From the NCBI GenBank assembly GCA_030427205.1, contig JAUHXC010000020.1, positions 124,001 to 188,000 of the forward strand: DNA of 64,000 nucleotides, in the 5' to 3' direction. Position 1 is the first letter of the stretch; each line of letters starts with the position of its first letter. Source of the stretch: a bacterium. Its GTDB lineage: Bacteria; Myxococcota_A; Bradymonadia; UBA7976; UBA1532. The translations under genes were made by a program, and so were the position numbers. Below, piece by piece: positions 16,760 to 30,931 of this stretch. Under the pieces are notes generated by a model. That model searched no databases and was not told the DNA's origin. It saw only the letters and a program-made list of their open reading frames with translations.

Positions 16760-18138
16760 TCGAATGGCTCCGCGGCCCGGCACAAGACCGGCCGCCCGTC
16801 GCAGGGACCGCCGACCAGCGACATGGCACCGTCCGCCGCGAGCCGCAGCCGGGCGCAGGGGCCGCCGGCGGCGTCGACGCCCTCGCGATAGAGCAGCGGA
16901 TCGACCGGGCGCGGGCTGTTGTCCCAGACGAAGGCCTCGCCGTCGACGCGCGCGCCGACCGCGACGTCCACCGGCGCCGCGTCGAGCCGCCGCAGCGCGA
17001 AGCGGGACTCGAAGACGTCGCTCAGCCACGCCGGCGCCAGGCCCTCGGGGCAGCCGGGGTCGCAGAGATAGACCGGCGGCACCATGCCCGCGAGGTGGGT
17101 GCAGCCGGGCGGCGCTCGCTGCACGCAGCGCTCGGCGTCGCATTGCCAGCAGCCGAGGTCGAAGTCGAAGACCGCCTCCGGCTCGGCGCCCTCGCGATAG
17201 CGCAGCATGCGCACCACGGCGCCGTCGGCATCGCGCGCCACCACCGCCCGGCCGACGAGTCGCCCGTCGATCCGGCGGGTCTCGAAGCCGGTCCACAGGC
17301 CGGTCGGCCCGTAGGTCCAGACCGTCGCGCCGGCCGGCCCGTCGTCGCCGATGTCCTGTTCGAGGCGGTCGATGCGCCCGTCCGGGCGCAGCACGTAGCG
17401 GTCCACGCTCATCTGGTCGCGCTGCGGCAGCCGCGTCCGCTCGATGCGATAGCCGTCGTCGACCCGGCTCCAGACCTCCCGCTGATCCATCTCGCCGTCG
17501 AACTCGCCGCGGCAGCCGTCGCACTCTTCGATCGCGGTCACCCCGTCCTCGTCGAGCAGGCGCACCGCGCGCCGATCGGTGTCGCCCTCGGGGACCCAGG
17601 TGCAGCCGTCGCACAGCTCCTCGACCCACGGCGCGAGGGCCCGATCGACGGGCACGAGCGGATCGGGCGGCAGCCGCAGCGCGAACCGCTGGTCGCGGGC
17701 CACCGGCGACGCGCTGCAGCCGGGGCAGACGCTGCCGCAGGGCACCGGCGGTACGGCTCGGCAGGGGCCGGGCTGCCAGCGGCCGTCGACGCAGGTCTCG
17801 GTGCGCACCCGCGATCGATCGCAGCGGGCGAGCCGCGGCGGCGCGTCCGCGCAGTCCGGGCCGGCGTCGGTCGGCGACGACGCGTCGCGGAGATCGCCGG
17901 GCCCACCGTCGGCGGCGCGATCGGGCGGGGCGGCGTCCGGGTCTTCGGCGGCGCGATCGGGCCGCGCGTCCGGCCCGGCGTCGGCGTCGAGCGGCGCGCA
18001 GCTGCCAGCGATACAGCGCCCCGACGGGCAGTCCGCGGCGGCGGTGCACGGGGCCTCGTCGGTGGTGCTGCAGCCGCCGCAGACGAGGGCGACGACCAGG
18101 GCGACGACCGCGCCCGGAGCGGAGATCGAACGGGGCAT
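16756..18138 (-). CDS. Cys-rich lipoprotein of unknown function
   Basis: 460 residues. Lipoprotein signal MPRSISAPG...VCGG|C, then an EGF-like Cys cluster (PCTAAADCPSGRCIAGSC), an Asp/Ala/Pro-rich disordered linker (about 40-95), and a body of about 350 residues with many Cys pairs and antitoxin/YwqK-like strand repeats (WTYGPTGLWTGFETRRIDGRLVG). First gene of the operon with sigma, anti-sigma and caspase, joined by a 4-bp overlap. As the surface-exposed member it could be the ligand sensor or the caspase partner. Start ATG 18138 puts the lipobox at the right distance; an ATG 24 bp earlier is possible. Confidence 0.75.
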   Translation of the reverse strand: MPRSISAPGAVVALVVALVCGGCSTTDEAPCTAAADCPSGRCIAGSCAPLDADAGPDARPDRAAEDPDAAPPDRAADGGPGDLRDASSPTDAGPDCADAPPRLARCDRSRVRTETCVDGRWQPGPCRAVPPVPCGSVCPGCSASPVARDQRFALRLPPDPLVPVDRALAPWVEELCDGCTWVPEGDTDRRAVRLLDEDGVTAIEECDGCRGEFDGEMDQREVWSRVDDGYRIERTRLPQRDQMSVDRYVLRPDGRIDRLEQDIGDDGPAGATVWTYGPTGLWTGFETRRIDGRLVGRAVVARDADGAVVRMLRYREGAEPEAVFDFDLGCWQCDAERCVQRAPPGCTHLAGMVPPVYLCDPGCPEGLAPAWLSDVFESRFALRRLDAAPVDVAVGARVDGEAFVWDNSPRPVDPLLYREGVDAAGGPCARLRLAADGAMSLVGGPCDGRPVLCRAAEPFD

Positions 18139-18265
18139 GCCGCGCAATCTACCAGCATCCATCGACCGACGCCGGTTGACGATGCGACCGGTCGGGTGTC
18201 TTGCCCATCGTGGGCCTGTCGAAGCGCTCACCCGGCCCGGCCGCAGCGGACGCAGAGGAGTCATC

Positions 18266-21184
<2,919 letters not shown>

Positions 21185-21239
21185 GCCGGCGCAGACGCCC
21201 GCGCTTGATCCGCCGCCGCGCCGACGGCACCCTGCCCCC

Positions 21240-21827
21240 ATGATCGCCCCCCGCCCATGGCTCGCCGCGATCCGGGCCGCCGACCCGTCGCTGGGCGCGC
21301 TCGCCGCGCGCCATCCCCGCCGCTGGGTGCCGCTCGATGCGCCGTTTCTCGACGCCGTCATCGCCCGCCTCGACGTCTTCACCCCCGCGCGCCCGCTGTG
21401 GGCTCATTATGGGCTGACCGGCGACGTCGCGATCCGCCTGACGGGCGATCCGCAGGCGTTCGATCGGCTCGTCGCCGCCGACCCCGGCCGCATCGCCACC
21501 GCCGACGACGCCCTGGCGCTGGTGGCCGCCCGGATCGAGGCCACCCGCCCGCCGGCGACCCGCGCCCGGCTCGTCCGCGCGCCGGCCGATGTGCCGTGGA
21601 TGCCGCGCCTCGACGCGGTCGGCGCCGCGCGGCGCGCCGAGGTCGATCGCCGGATCGCCGCGACGCCGCCGCTGGTCTCGGCGACCGCTGCCGGCTTCGC
21701 CGTCGACGGGTGGCTGCTCGACGATCGCTGCTTGATCTGGACCCGGTTTCACGTCGACGCCGCGGGCGCGGTGCGCGCCGAAACCGGCGAGCGCATCAGC
21801 GGGCTGCCGCTGACCTACGCCGTGTGA
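21240..21827 (+). CDS. Hypothetical protein, 195 residues
   Basis: No family recognised. No signal peptide or membrane segment. It is alpha/beta in character, with an N-terminal helical half and a C-terminal strand pair (GFAVDGWLLDDRCLIWTRFHVD). It starts 55 bp after the giant lipoprotein and ends 13 bp before the next gene, so it probably pairs with that gene. A reading in another frame over the same bases was set aside because its product is Arg/Pro-rich and structureless. Confidence 0.65.
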   Translation: MIAPRPWLAAIRAADPSLGALAARHPRRWVPLDAPFLDAVIARLDVFTPARPLWAHYGLTGDVAIRLTGDPQAFDRLVAADPGRIATADDALALVAARIEATRPPATRARLVRAPADVPWMPRLDAVGAARRAEVDRRIAATPPLVSATAAGFAVDGWLLDDRCLIWTRFHVDAAGAVRAETGERISGLPLTYAV

Positions 21828-21840
21828 TCGGCGCCGCCCC

Positions 21841-22590
21841 ATGACCTACGAGAAGCAACCCCTCGACGCCTTCGAAGCCGTGGACGAAGCCGAGCGCGCG
21901 CCGGCCGGTCAGCCCGAGGTGGATCGCGACCGGGCGGCGAAGGCCCAGAGCGCAGAGCTCAACGCCCTGGCCGTCGAGGCGCGCGCCCCCGAGCAGGCCG
22001 CCGACGGATCGCCCGGCGACGGCGAGGCCGGCGCGCTCGATCTCGACGCGCTGCGCGCCACCGTCGAGGCGCTGCTCGACAGCGCGCCGCTGGGCGCCGC
22101 GGCCCGCAAGCGGCGCAAGCGGTACGGGGTCTCGCTGGACTTCGCCCCGGGCGCCGCGGGGCTCTACGACGCCGACGGCAACGCGCTGGTGCTCGACGCG
22201 CGCTGCGATCCGGCGCTGCTGGCGGTCGACTACGTCTGCGAGATCGACCGGGCGCGGCGCCACCACGAGGGCCGCACGGCGCACGCCAGCGAGATGCAGC
22301 GCGCGGACTATGTCGACGCCCGGCTGCTCGAAGCCGCCGAAGGCGCGCTGCTGATGATCGAGGCGGCCGAGGCCTTCGCCGCCGCCGACGTCCGCCCGCC
22401 GCTGGCCGTCGAATACCGCGCGGCGTATGCCGCCGCGCGGGCGGCGGGCGACGACCCGGCGCAGGCCCGCGCCGCGGGTCGGGCGCGGGTGGTGCAGGGC
22501 TTTCGCGGCGGCGAGGTCTGCGCCGGCAATACGGGGGAGAGCCTGCCGGCGTATTTCGGCGCCTGGTGGGATCGGGTGCACGCCGACTGA
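21841..22590 (+). CDS. Hypothetical protein with a degenerate metallopeptidase-like domain
   Basis: 249 residues. The first 85 are acidic and Ala-rich, probably disordered. The rest resembles a domain I associate with DUF6782-type putative metallopeptidases: a helix that normally carries HExxH (here CEIDR in VDYVCEIDRARRHHEG), then a RADYVDARLLEAAEGALLMIEA helix, a YRAAY segment and a GFRGGEV...NTGES...Y end. The first catalytic His is Cys and the second is Arg, so hydrolysis is doubtful. It could be a structural or effector-like protein. Gene reality is fairly sure from codon use; the family is a recollection by eye. Confidence 0.65.
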   Translation: MTYEKQPLDAFEAVDEAERAPAGQPEVDRDRAAKAQSAELNALAVEARAPEQAADGSPGDGEAGALDLDALRATVEALLDSAPLGAAARKRRKRYGVSLDFAPGAAGLYDADGNALVLDARCDPALLAVDYVCEIDRARRHHEGRTAHASEMQRADYVDARLLEAAEGALLMIEAAEAFAAADVRPPLAVEYRAAYAAARAAGDDPAQARAAGRARVVQGFRGGEVCAGNTGESLPAYFGAWWDRVHAD

Positions 22591-22938
22591 CGGCGACCGC
22601 CACGCTCGGCGCGGGTGCCTCCGCGACCGTGTATGTGTCCGCGCGGCCCCGGCTCTGGGATACATATGTCTCCTGTGAGTCATTGTTTGCCATGACCGTG
22701 TCGCCCGCCTCGGGATGTCTCGAAAGGGTGTCATGGCAGGTTACGCGAAGGCGCCTGCATCGGCTGGCTTCCGTGATAGTTTGGTAGCGCTTCCGACGTC
22801 TCGGCGATCGCGTCGCCCGAACGCTCGTCAGATCCATCCATGACACGGAGATCATCGGCGCGCGTCGATATGTGACTGCCAGGCGACCGAGGCGTTGAAC
22901 CGGCACATCGGGGCCGACCGGGGGCCGGCGCGTGGGCC
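22591..22938. other. 348-bp convergent intergenic region with a near-palindrome
   Basis: Lies between the ends of two converging genes and is visibly less G+C-rich than its flanks. It holds GGATACATATGTCTCC (22658-22673), a 16-bp palindrome broken by one inner mismatch pair, and a related half-site TATGTGTCC at 22632-22640. No clear terminator hairpin with a T-run and no convincing gene on either strand. Confidence 0.4.
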
Positions 22939-23811
22939 TCAGGCGGGCTCGGGCGCGTCCTTGCGGGTCTTGTTGACGACGACGATGTAGCCGATGGCGC
23001 TGACGAACATCCAGATGCTGTACAGCGCCGCGGGGATCGCGAAGTCGAGCCGGTCGAGCATCGTGCCGGCCACCACCACCGCCAGGGTGCCGTTCTGCAG
23101 CCCGCACTCGAGGGTGATGGCGATCTGCTGCTTGGACGGCAGCTTGCCCAGCCGGGCCACCGCCGCGGCGACGAGCATCATCACCACGTTGAAGGCGATC
23201 ATGGTCACCAGCAGCTCGTCGAGGTGGCCCAGCAGGCGCTCCTTCTCGCTGATGATCGCGCCGACCATCACCAGCCCGAAGATGATGCCCGAGGCCAGCC
23301 GGGAGCGCTTCTCGACCGCCGCGGCGAAGTTGGGCGCCTTGGCCTTGACCGCCATGCCGAGCACCACCGGCACCGTCGTCAGCACGAAGACGCCGAACAC
23401 CGCCTTGCCGAGCGGCAGCGGCGGCGCGTCCTGGCCCATGAAGGTATCGAGCGCGAAGCCGAGGATCAGCGGCACGGTCAGCATGCCGGCGAGGCTGATC
23501 ACCGCGGTCAGCGTGATCGACAGCGCGACGTCGCCCCGGCCGATGTGGGTCAGCAGGTTCGAGGTCATGCCGCCGGGGCAGGCGGCGAGCAGCATGATGC
23601 CCACCGCGATATAGGCCGTCGCCGGATCTCCGCCCCACTGCGAGGCGAAGCCGTAGCCGATGAGCGGCAGCGCGATGACCTGCATCAGCGCGCCCAGGGT
23701 GAAGCCGGTGGGCTTCTTGACCACCCGGGCGAAGTCGGCGGGCACGAGGCCGAGGCCCATGGCGAACATGATGAGCCCCAGGGCGAGGGGCAGGACGACC
23801 TGGGTCAGCAT
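22939..23811 (-). CDS. Bile acid:sodium symporter (BASS) family transporter
   Basis: 290 residues with eight to nine hydrophobic segments from residue 5 to 280. BASS signatures are visible: the CPGGMTSN motif in the sodium-site helix (about 80-87) and ECGLQNGTLA (about 236-245) in the second crossover helix. It should import a sodium-coupled organic anion across the inner membrane; substrates in bacteria range from bile acids to pantoate and sulfonates. It starts 4 bp after the stop of the Glu-Gly lipoprotein, so both are likely cotranscribed with the M32 peptidase gene. Confidence 0.88.
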   Translation of the reverse strand: MLTQVVLPLALGLIMFAMGLGLVPADFARVVKKPTGFTLGALMQVIALPLIGYGFASQWGGDPATAYIAVGIMLLAACPGGMTSNLLTHIGRGDVALSITLTAVISLAGMLTVPLILGFALDTFMGQDAPPLPLGKAVFGVFVLTTVPVVLGMAVKAKAPNFAAAVEKRSRLASGIIFGLVMVGAIISEKERLLGHLDELLVTMIAFNVVMMLVAAAVARLGKLPSKQQIAITLECGLQNGTLAVVVAGTMLDRLDFAIPAALYSIWMFVSAIGYIVVVNKTRKDAPEPA

Positions 23812-23815
23812 GGGG

Positions 23816-24844
23816 CTACTCCTGTGACACGAAGCCGGGGTTGGTCTGGACCCGGGCGGTCAGCAGCGACTGGAAGGGCAGGTTGGCGTGCGGCGCGTCT
23901 TCGGCGCAGGCGATCTCGACGATGGGGAAGAGCGCCAGCCGCCGCTGCAGCGCGTCCATACCCGCGGCGAAGAACGACTGGTCGATGTCGTAGAAGTGCA
24001 GCTGGTAGAGATACTTGCGGCACGCGTTCGAGACCGGCTGCTCCTCGCCGGCGTGGTCGACGATGGCCACCTCTGCGCAGGGGTCGGCCTCGGCCCGGGT
24101 GAAGGCGTAGAGCCGACGGTCGTAGCTCGGCCAGCCGTTGAGGCTGGGGCAGGTGCAGCCGTTGCGGGTCTCGCAGTCGGCGGAGTCGTTGGACCGCACG
24201 AGGTTGACCCGCTGCACGTAGAACTCGGTGGGCAGGGCTTCGAAGAAGACGAAGCAGGCGCCATCCTCGAAGTATTCGCCGCCGTCGTCGAAGCGGGCCC
24301 AGGCGTAGACGTTGGCCGGCGGCTCGCCGGTGCAGTCCCAGTTCGGGATGTCCAGGCCGGCCGGCGCGGTCTCGGGGCACGGGCTGTCGGCGCCGTCGCA
24401 GTCGTCGTCGACGTTGTCGCCGCAGATCTCCTGCGCGGCGGGGTTGCGCCAGGGGTCGTCGGGCCCGCAGTCGCCGGACACCGCCGCGAAGCCCGGGTTG
24501 TCGGCGGCGCAGCCCTCGGCGGTCTCGGCGTCGTCGGCGCCGAAGCCGTCGGCGTCGGGATCGGCGTAGAGCGTGCCGGGCATGCACATCTCGCCCTCGC
24601 CCTCGCCTTCTCCTTCGCCCTCGCCTTCGCCTTCGCCTTCGCCTTCTCCTTCGCCCTCGCCTTCCCCTTCGCCCTCGCCCTCGCCTTCCCCTTCGCCCTC
24701 GCCTTCCCCTTCGCCCTCGCCTTCCCCTTCGCCTTCGGCGCCGACGGCGGCGTCCGCGGCGACCTCGCCGTCGCCATCACAGCCGGCGAGCCCCCAGAGC
24801 GCCACCAGCACGACCCATACGGCGATCCCCATCGCGCGCGACAT
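23816..24844 (-). CDS. Lipoprotein with long Glu-Gly linker and MopE-like metal-binding motifs
   Basis: 342 residues. Signal and lipobox LAG|C, then a 49-residue alternating Glu-Gly tract, then Ca-binding-like segments (YADPDADGFG; EICGDNVDDDCDGADSPC, the MopE/Put_metal-binding pattern), then about 200 residues with Cys pairs and no family I know. The tract should hold the folded part off the outer membrane. The ATG lies 2 bp after the M32 stop and the gene ends 4 bp before the transporter start, so it is the middle gene of an operon. Confidence 0.85.
   Translation of the reverse strand: MSRAMGIAVWVVLVALWGLAGCDGDGEVAADAAVGAEGEGEGEGEGEGEGEGEGEGEGEGEGEGEGEGEGEGEGEGEGEGEGEGEMCMPGTLYADPDADGFGADDAETAEGCAADNPGFAAVSGDCGPDDPWRNPAAQEICGDNVDDDCDGADSPCPETAPAGLDIPNWDCTGEPPANVYAWARFDDGGEYFEDGACFVFFEALPTEFYVQRVNLVRSNDSADCETRNGCTCPSLNGWPSYDRRLYAFTRAEADPCAEVAIVDHAGEEQPVSNACRKYLYQLHFYDIDQSFFAAGMDALQRRLALFPIVEIACAEDAPHANLPFQSLLTARVQTNPGFVSQE
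24590..24736 (-). repeat. Glu-Gly codon tract (49 codons)
   Basis: 147 bp of alternating GAR and GGC/GGA codons with no interruption, built largely from 6- and 12-bp units. Encodes 25 Glu and 24 Gly. Such tracts change length by slippage, so strain-to-strain variation in linker length is expected. Confidence 0.92.
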
Positions 24845-24846
24845 CT

Positions 24847-26340
24847 TCAGACCTCCTCACCCAGATAACGACGCCCGATGTGGGCCTTGAACGCGTCGAC
24901 CGACAGCGGCGCGCCGGTCGCTTTGACCAGCAGCTCGTCGGTGGTGTAACGCGCCCCCCAGCGGTGCACGTTCTCCCGCAGCCAGCCCACCAGCGGCCCG
25001 AAGTCACCCTTCGCGATGTGGCCCTCGAGGTCGTCGATACCCTGCCGCGCGGCCGCGAAGAGCTGGGCCGCGGTCATCGCGCCGAGGGTATAGGTCGGGA
25101 AGTAGCCGAAGATGCCGTCCACCCAGTGGATGTCCTGCATGCAGCCGTCTTTGTCGTCGGGCGGCGCGATGCCCACCAGCTCGATCATGCCCGCGCGCCA
25201 GGCCTCGGGCAGGTCGGCCACCTCGAGGGTGCCGGCGACGAGCTGCTTCTCGAGCCGATAGCGCAGGATCACGTGGGCCGGGTAGGTCACCTCGTCGGCG
25301 TCGACCCGGATGAGGCCGCGCTCGACGTGGGTGTAGAGCCGGTGCAGGTTGTCGACCGTCCACGCCGGGCCGCCTTCGGGCGCGAAGTGCTGCCGTAGGA
25401 TGGGCGCGGCGAACTCGATGAAGGCCCGGGTGCGGCAGGCCTGCATCTCCATGAGCAGCGACTGGCTCTCGTGGGCGCTCATGCCCGCCGCCCGGCCCAC
25501 CGGCTGATAGCGCCAGTCCGCCGGCAGCCCGCGCTCGTACAGCGCGTGCCCCGTCTCGTGGATGACCCCCATCAGCGCCGAGGTGAAGTCGGCTTCGTTG
25601 TAGCGGGTGGTGATGCGCACGTCGTCGGGCGTGCCGCCGCAGAACGGGTGATGGCTGACATCGAGCCGCCCGTTGTCGAAGTCGAAGCCGATGGCCGCCA
25701 TCAAGGCCTTGCCCACCGCCTTCTGGGCATCGGTGGCGAAGGGCCCCTTCGGGGTGATGATCGCCGGCTTCTTCGCCTGGGCCTCGAGCACCCGGTCGAT
25801 GGTCTCGGGCAGCCAGTCGGCGAGCTCGGCGAAGAGCCCGTCGATGCGCTCGACGGTGGTGCCGGGGTCGTACTCGTCGAGCAGCGCCTGATAGCGCCCG
25901 ACGCCGAGGGCGTCGGCCTTGGCCGCCGCCGCCTCGCGCACCAGCGAGACCACCGCCTCGAGCTTGGGCCGCAGGGTCGCGAAATCGTTGTCGCCGCGGG
26001 CCTCGCGCCAGGTCTGCTCGCAGGCGGCGGTGGCCCGGGTGAGGGCCTCGACCAGCGTCGCCGGCAGGGCGGTCGCGTGGGCGAAACGCCGCTCGATGGT
26101 GCGCCGGTTGGCCGCCTGCCAGTCGTCGAGCCCGCCGTTCTCGGCCGCGAGCCACTCGCCGATGCGCGCGTCGGTGGCCAGCTCGTGGCGGATGAGCGAG
26201 AGCGCCGCCATCTGCTCGGTGCGCGCCTCGGCGCCGCCGCGGGGCATCATGGCCGCCAGATCCCAATGAAGCATGCTCATGGCGTCGTCGAGACGCTGAA
26301 TGCGTCCGAAGTGCGCCTCCAGGGCGGGGTAACTCATCAC
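24847..26340 (-). CDS. Carboxypeptidase Taq (M32 family metallopeptidase)
   Basis: 497 residues, the usual M32 length. Zinc motif HETGH near 256-260 in GVIHETGHALYERG, the DPGTT motif near 158-162, ESQSLLMEMQ near 290, and the DWR/YQPVG and RY-xLE-K-LV segments typical of the family. It removes C-terminal residues from peptides in the cytoplasm; no signal is present. Start is ATG 26340 or the adjacent ATG 26337. It heads an operon with the Glu-Gly lipoprotein and the BASS transporter. Confidence 0.94.
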   Translation of the reverse strand: MMSYPALEAHFGRIQRLDDAMSMLHWDLAAMMPRGGAEARTEQMAALSLIRHELATDARIGEWLAAENGGLDDWQAANRRTIERRFAHATALPATLVEALTRATAACEQTWREARGDNDFATLRPKLEAVVSLVREAAAAKADALGVGRYQALLDEYDPGTTVERIDGLFAELADWLPETIDRVLEAQAKKPAIITPKGPFATDAQKAVGKALMAAIGFDFDNGRLDVSHHPFCGGTPDDVRITTRYNEADFTSALMGVIHETGHALYERGLPADWRYQPVGRAAGMSAHESQSLLMEMQACRTRAFIEFAAPILRQHFAPEGGPAWTVDNLHRLYTHVERGLIRVDADEVTYPAHVILRYRLEKQLVAGTLEVADLPEAWRAGMIELVGIAPPDDKDGCMQDIHWVDGIFGYFPTYTLGAMTAAQLFAAARQGIDDLEGHIAKGDFGPLVGWLRENVHRWGARYTTDELLVKATGAPLSVDAFKAHIGRRYLGEEV

Positions 26341-26484
26341 ATCTCCGACGTCGGTGTCCGCGGGCCCACCCTACCCGGCCCGGACGGACGCGGCCACCGT
26401 CGTTTTGTTACGTCGGTCACCCGAAGTCGTCTATGGTTCACTGGCGCGTTATGTGCGCCCAAAAAATATTGGATGGGGGCCCGA

Positions 26485-27879
26485 ATGAAGCCCGACCACG
26501 CCGGCGAGGCGCAGCGCCTCACCGGGCACGATCTGCGGCGGCGCTACACGCAGTTCGTCGACGAAGAGCGGCTCGCCGAGGGCATCGCCGAATTCGAAGC
26601 GCAGCTGGCCCGCAATCCGCGCTGGGGGCTGGCCTGGGATCTGCTCGGCCGCCTCAAGGAGAAGGCCGGCGACGACGAGGGGGCCTACGCCGCCTTTCGT
26701 GAGGGGCTCGAGATCGCCCTGCACAGCCGGCGCATGAGCCGCCAGCTCAAAGCCGACCTCGTCGTGCGGGTGATCGAGTTCTGCCACGCCCGCGGCTGGT
26801 CCGAGCGGGCGGCGGCCCACACCGATACCATCGCCCGGCTGGCGCCGCGTCACCCGTTGCTCGAGCGGCTGCGCGGGGCCTCGCCTTCGGACGCGATGCC
26901 GGCGCTCACCCGCCACCTCGATCGCCGCGGCGAGGCGCAGGCCCTGGTGCACCGGGCCCGCGACCGCTTCCGCCAGCGGGACTGGACGGCGGCCCGCGAC
27001 CTCTATCGGCAGGCCATCGACATCGACGAGCGCTGCACCAACGGCTACATCTTCCTCGCCCGCACCCTCAAGAACATGGACCCCGAGGCGCTCGCCGAGG
27101 GCATCGAGTGGTACGCCCACTGGGTCGAGCAGCGGCCGAGCTGGGGGCTGGGGCACAACCTGCTGGCCCAGCTGTACGTCGCCGCCGACCGCGCCGACGA
27201 GGCCTACGCCGCCTTCGACCGGGCCGCGGCGCTCAGCGACAGCAGCCCGACCCTCGATCTGGGCCGCAAGTGTGAGCTGCGGGCCGATCTGATCGACTTC
27301 TGCACCCACCGCGGCTGGCGCGAGCGGGCCGATATCCAGCGGCAGCGGCTGGCCGATCTCGACCCGCATCACCCGATGCTCAGCAGCGAGGAGCAGAACG
27401 TCGAGCTGTCCGCCGCCCGCGCCGCCGTGCGCGCCGACCGGCCGGGCGAGGCCATCGCCCGCTACAGCCGCCACGTGCTGCGCGACCCCCACGACCGCGA
27501 CGCGCACGTCGAGCTGGCGGCGCTGTACCGCGGCGCCGATCGCGCCACCCGGGCGGCGGGCATCCGGCTCTTCGAGCGGGTGGTCGCCCGCTCGCCCCGC
27601 TGGGGTCTGGGGCATCGCCTGCTCGGCGAGCTGCGCGAGGCGCAGGGCGACGACGAGGGGGCCTACGCCGCGCTGGTCGAGGCGACCTCGTTGGGCATGG
27701 CGTCGAAGCGGCTCGACGACGCGACCCGCATCCGGAATCTGCTGGAGCTGGTGGACTTCTGCAATCGCCGCGGCTGGAGCGAGCGGGCGCTGATCCACGT
27801 CGCCGCGGCGCTGTCGCTCGATCCGAACCACGGCGAAGCGCTCGCCTTGTGGAACCTGCTCGAGCGCCGGGTGGGCTGA
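26485..27879 (+). CDS. TPR-like helical repeat protein built of three modules
   Basis: 464 residues, cytoplasmic, no signal. Three copies of a module of about 90-100 residues, each running [R/S]-W-GL-x-[WH]-x-LL...EAYAAF/L...DF/EFC-x-RGW-x-ERA...L-x-P-x-H-P, lie near residues 35-125, 195-290 and 365-460, with extra TPR pairs between them (DWTAARDLYRQAIDIDERC). It should be a protein-binding scaffold. GGGGG (26475-26479) stands 5 nt before ATG 26485; ATG 26473 would add MGAR. Transcribed away from the M32 gene across about 145 bp that includes a hairpin (GGCGC...GCGCC, 26443-26459). Confidence 0.82.
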   Translation: MKPDHAGEAQRLTGHDLRRRYTQFVDEERLAEGIAEFEAQLARNPRWGLAWDLLGRLKEKAGDDEGAYAAFREGLEIALHSRRMSRQLKADLVVRVIEFCHARGWSERAAAHTDTIARLAPRHPLLERLRGASPSDAMPALTRHLDRRGEAQALVHRARDRFRQRDWTAARDLYRQAIDIDERCTNGYIFLARTLKNMDPEALAEGIEWYAHWVEQRPSWGLGHNLLAQLYVAADRADEAYAAFDRAAALSDSSPTLDLGRKCELRADLIDFCTHRGWRERADIQRQRLADLDPHHPMLSSEEQNVELSAARAAVRADRPGEAIARYSRHVLRDPHDRDAHVELAALYRGADRATRAAGIRLFERVVARSPRWGLGHRLLGELREAQGDDEGAYAALVEATSLGMASKRLDDATRIRNLLELVDFCNRRGWSERALIHVAAALSLDPNHGEALALWNLLERRVG

Positions 27880-27986
27880 GCAGCCGGGGTCGGGTGGCCT
27901 CACCCGGTCGGCCGACCCCGGGTCGAGCGACCCCAGCCGGCGCCCACCCGCACCAATCGTCGGGCGATATCAATGGGTGGATGATC

Positions 27987-28002
27987 TGGCATGCATCTTG
28001 TC
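27987..28002 (+). promoter_or_regulatory. Weak sigma-54-like site upstream of the toroid protein gene
   Basis: TGGCAT-N5-TTGT spaced as a -24/-12 element, 98 bp before the GTG start at 28100. The -24 GG is present, but the -12 reads GT and not GC, so the match is partial. Confidence 0.22.
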
Positions 28003-28099
28003 ACTAGAATGCGGCCTGTAGATCCGCTCATCGACGGCCGACCGGCGGGACGCCCCCGCGGCGGCCGATCCGGGCGTGCCCGACGCCCGAGGAGGCCCT

Positions 28100-30748
<2,649 letters not shown>

Positions 30749-30751
<3 letters not shown>

Positions 30752-30776
30752 GGCCTTGGCCGTCGGGCCGGCCTCA
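30749..30776 (+). terminator. Hairpin at the end of the toroid protein gene
   Basis: TGAGGCC (starting with the stop codon) pairs with GGCCTCA at 30770-30776, with an inner GGCC/GGCC stem. Eleven G+C-rich base pairs but no T-run, so termination efficiency is uncertain. It sits between converging genes. Confidence 0.4.
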
Positions 30777-30931
30777 CGATCCCTCCGCGAATGCCCGCCG
30801 GGCCGCCCGGGCGCCCGCCTGCGGCCCCTTCTCGACCAGACCCACCCGACGCCATGGCCGGCGGCCGACGTGACCTCTCACGCCCGCCCGGCGGGCTCTG
30901 CGGGCGAGCGCCCGCGCGCGTTCGGGCGCCA

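Noticed and set aside
22591..22760. Minus-strand short frame beginning MANNDSQETY in the convergent gap
   Set aside because: No ribosome site and no coding bias; it runs into Arg-rich shadow sequence.
24573..24890. Plus-strand Ser-Pro repeat frame over the Glu-Gly tract
   Set aside because: Mechanical complement of the Glu-Gly codons; no start context or continuation beyond the tract.
26443..26466. Hairpin followed by AAAAAA as a terminator
   Set aside because: The homopolymer is A on the plus strand and lies on the wrong side of the stem for the minus strand, so neither direction gives a U-tract.
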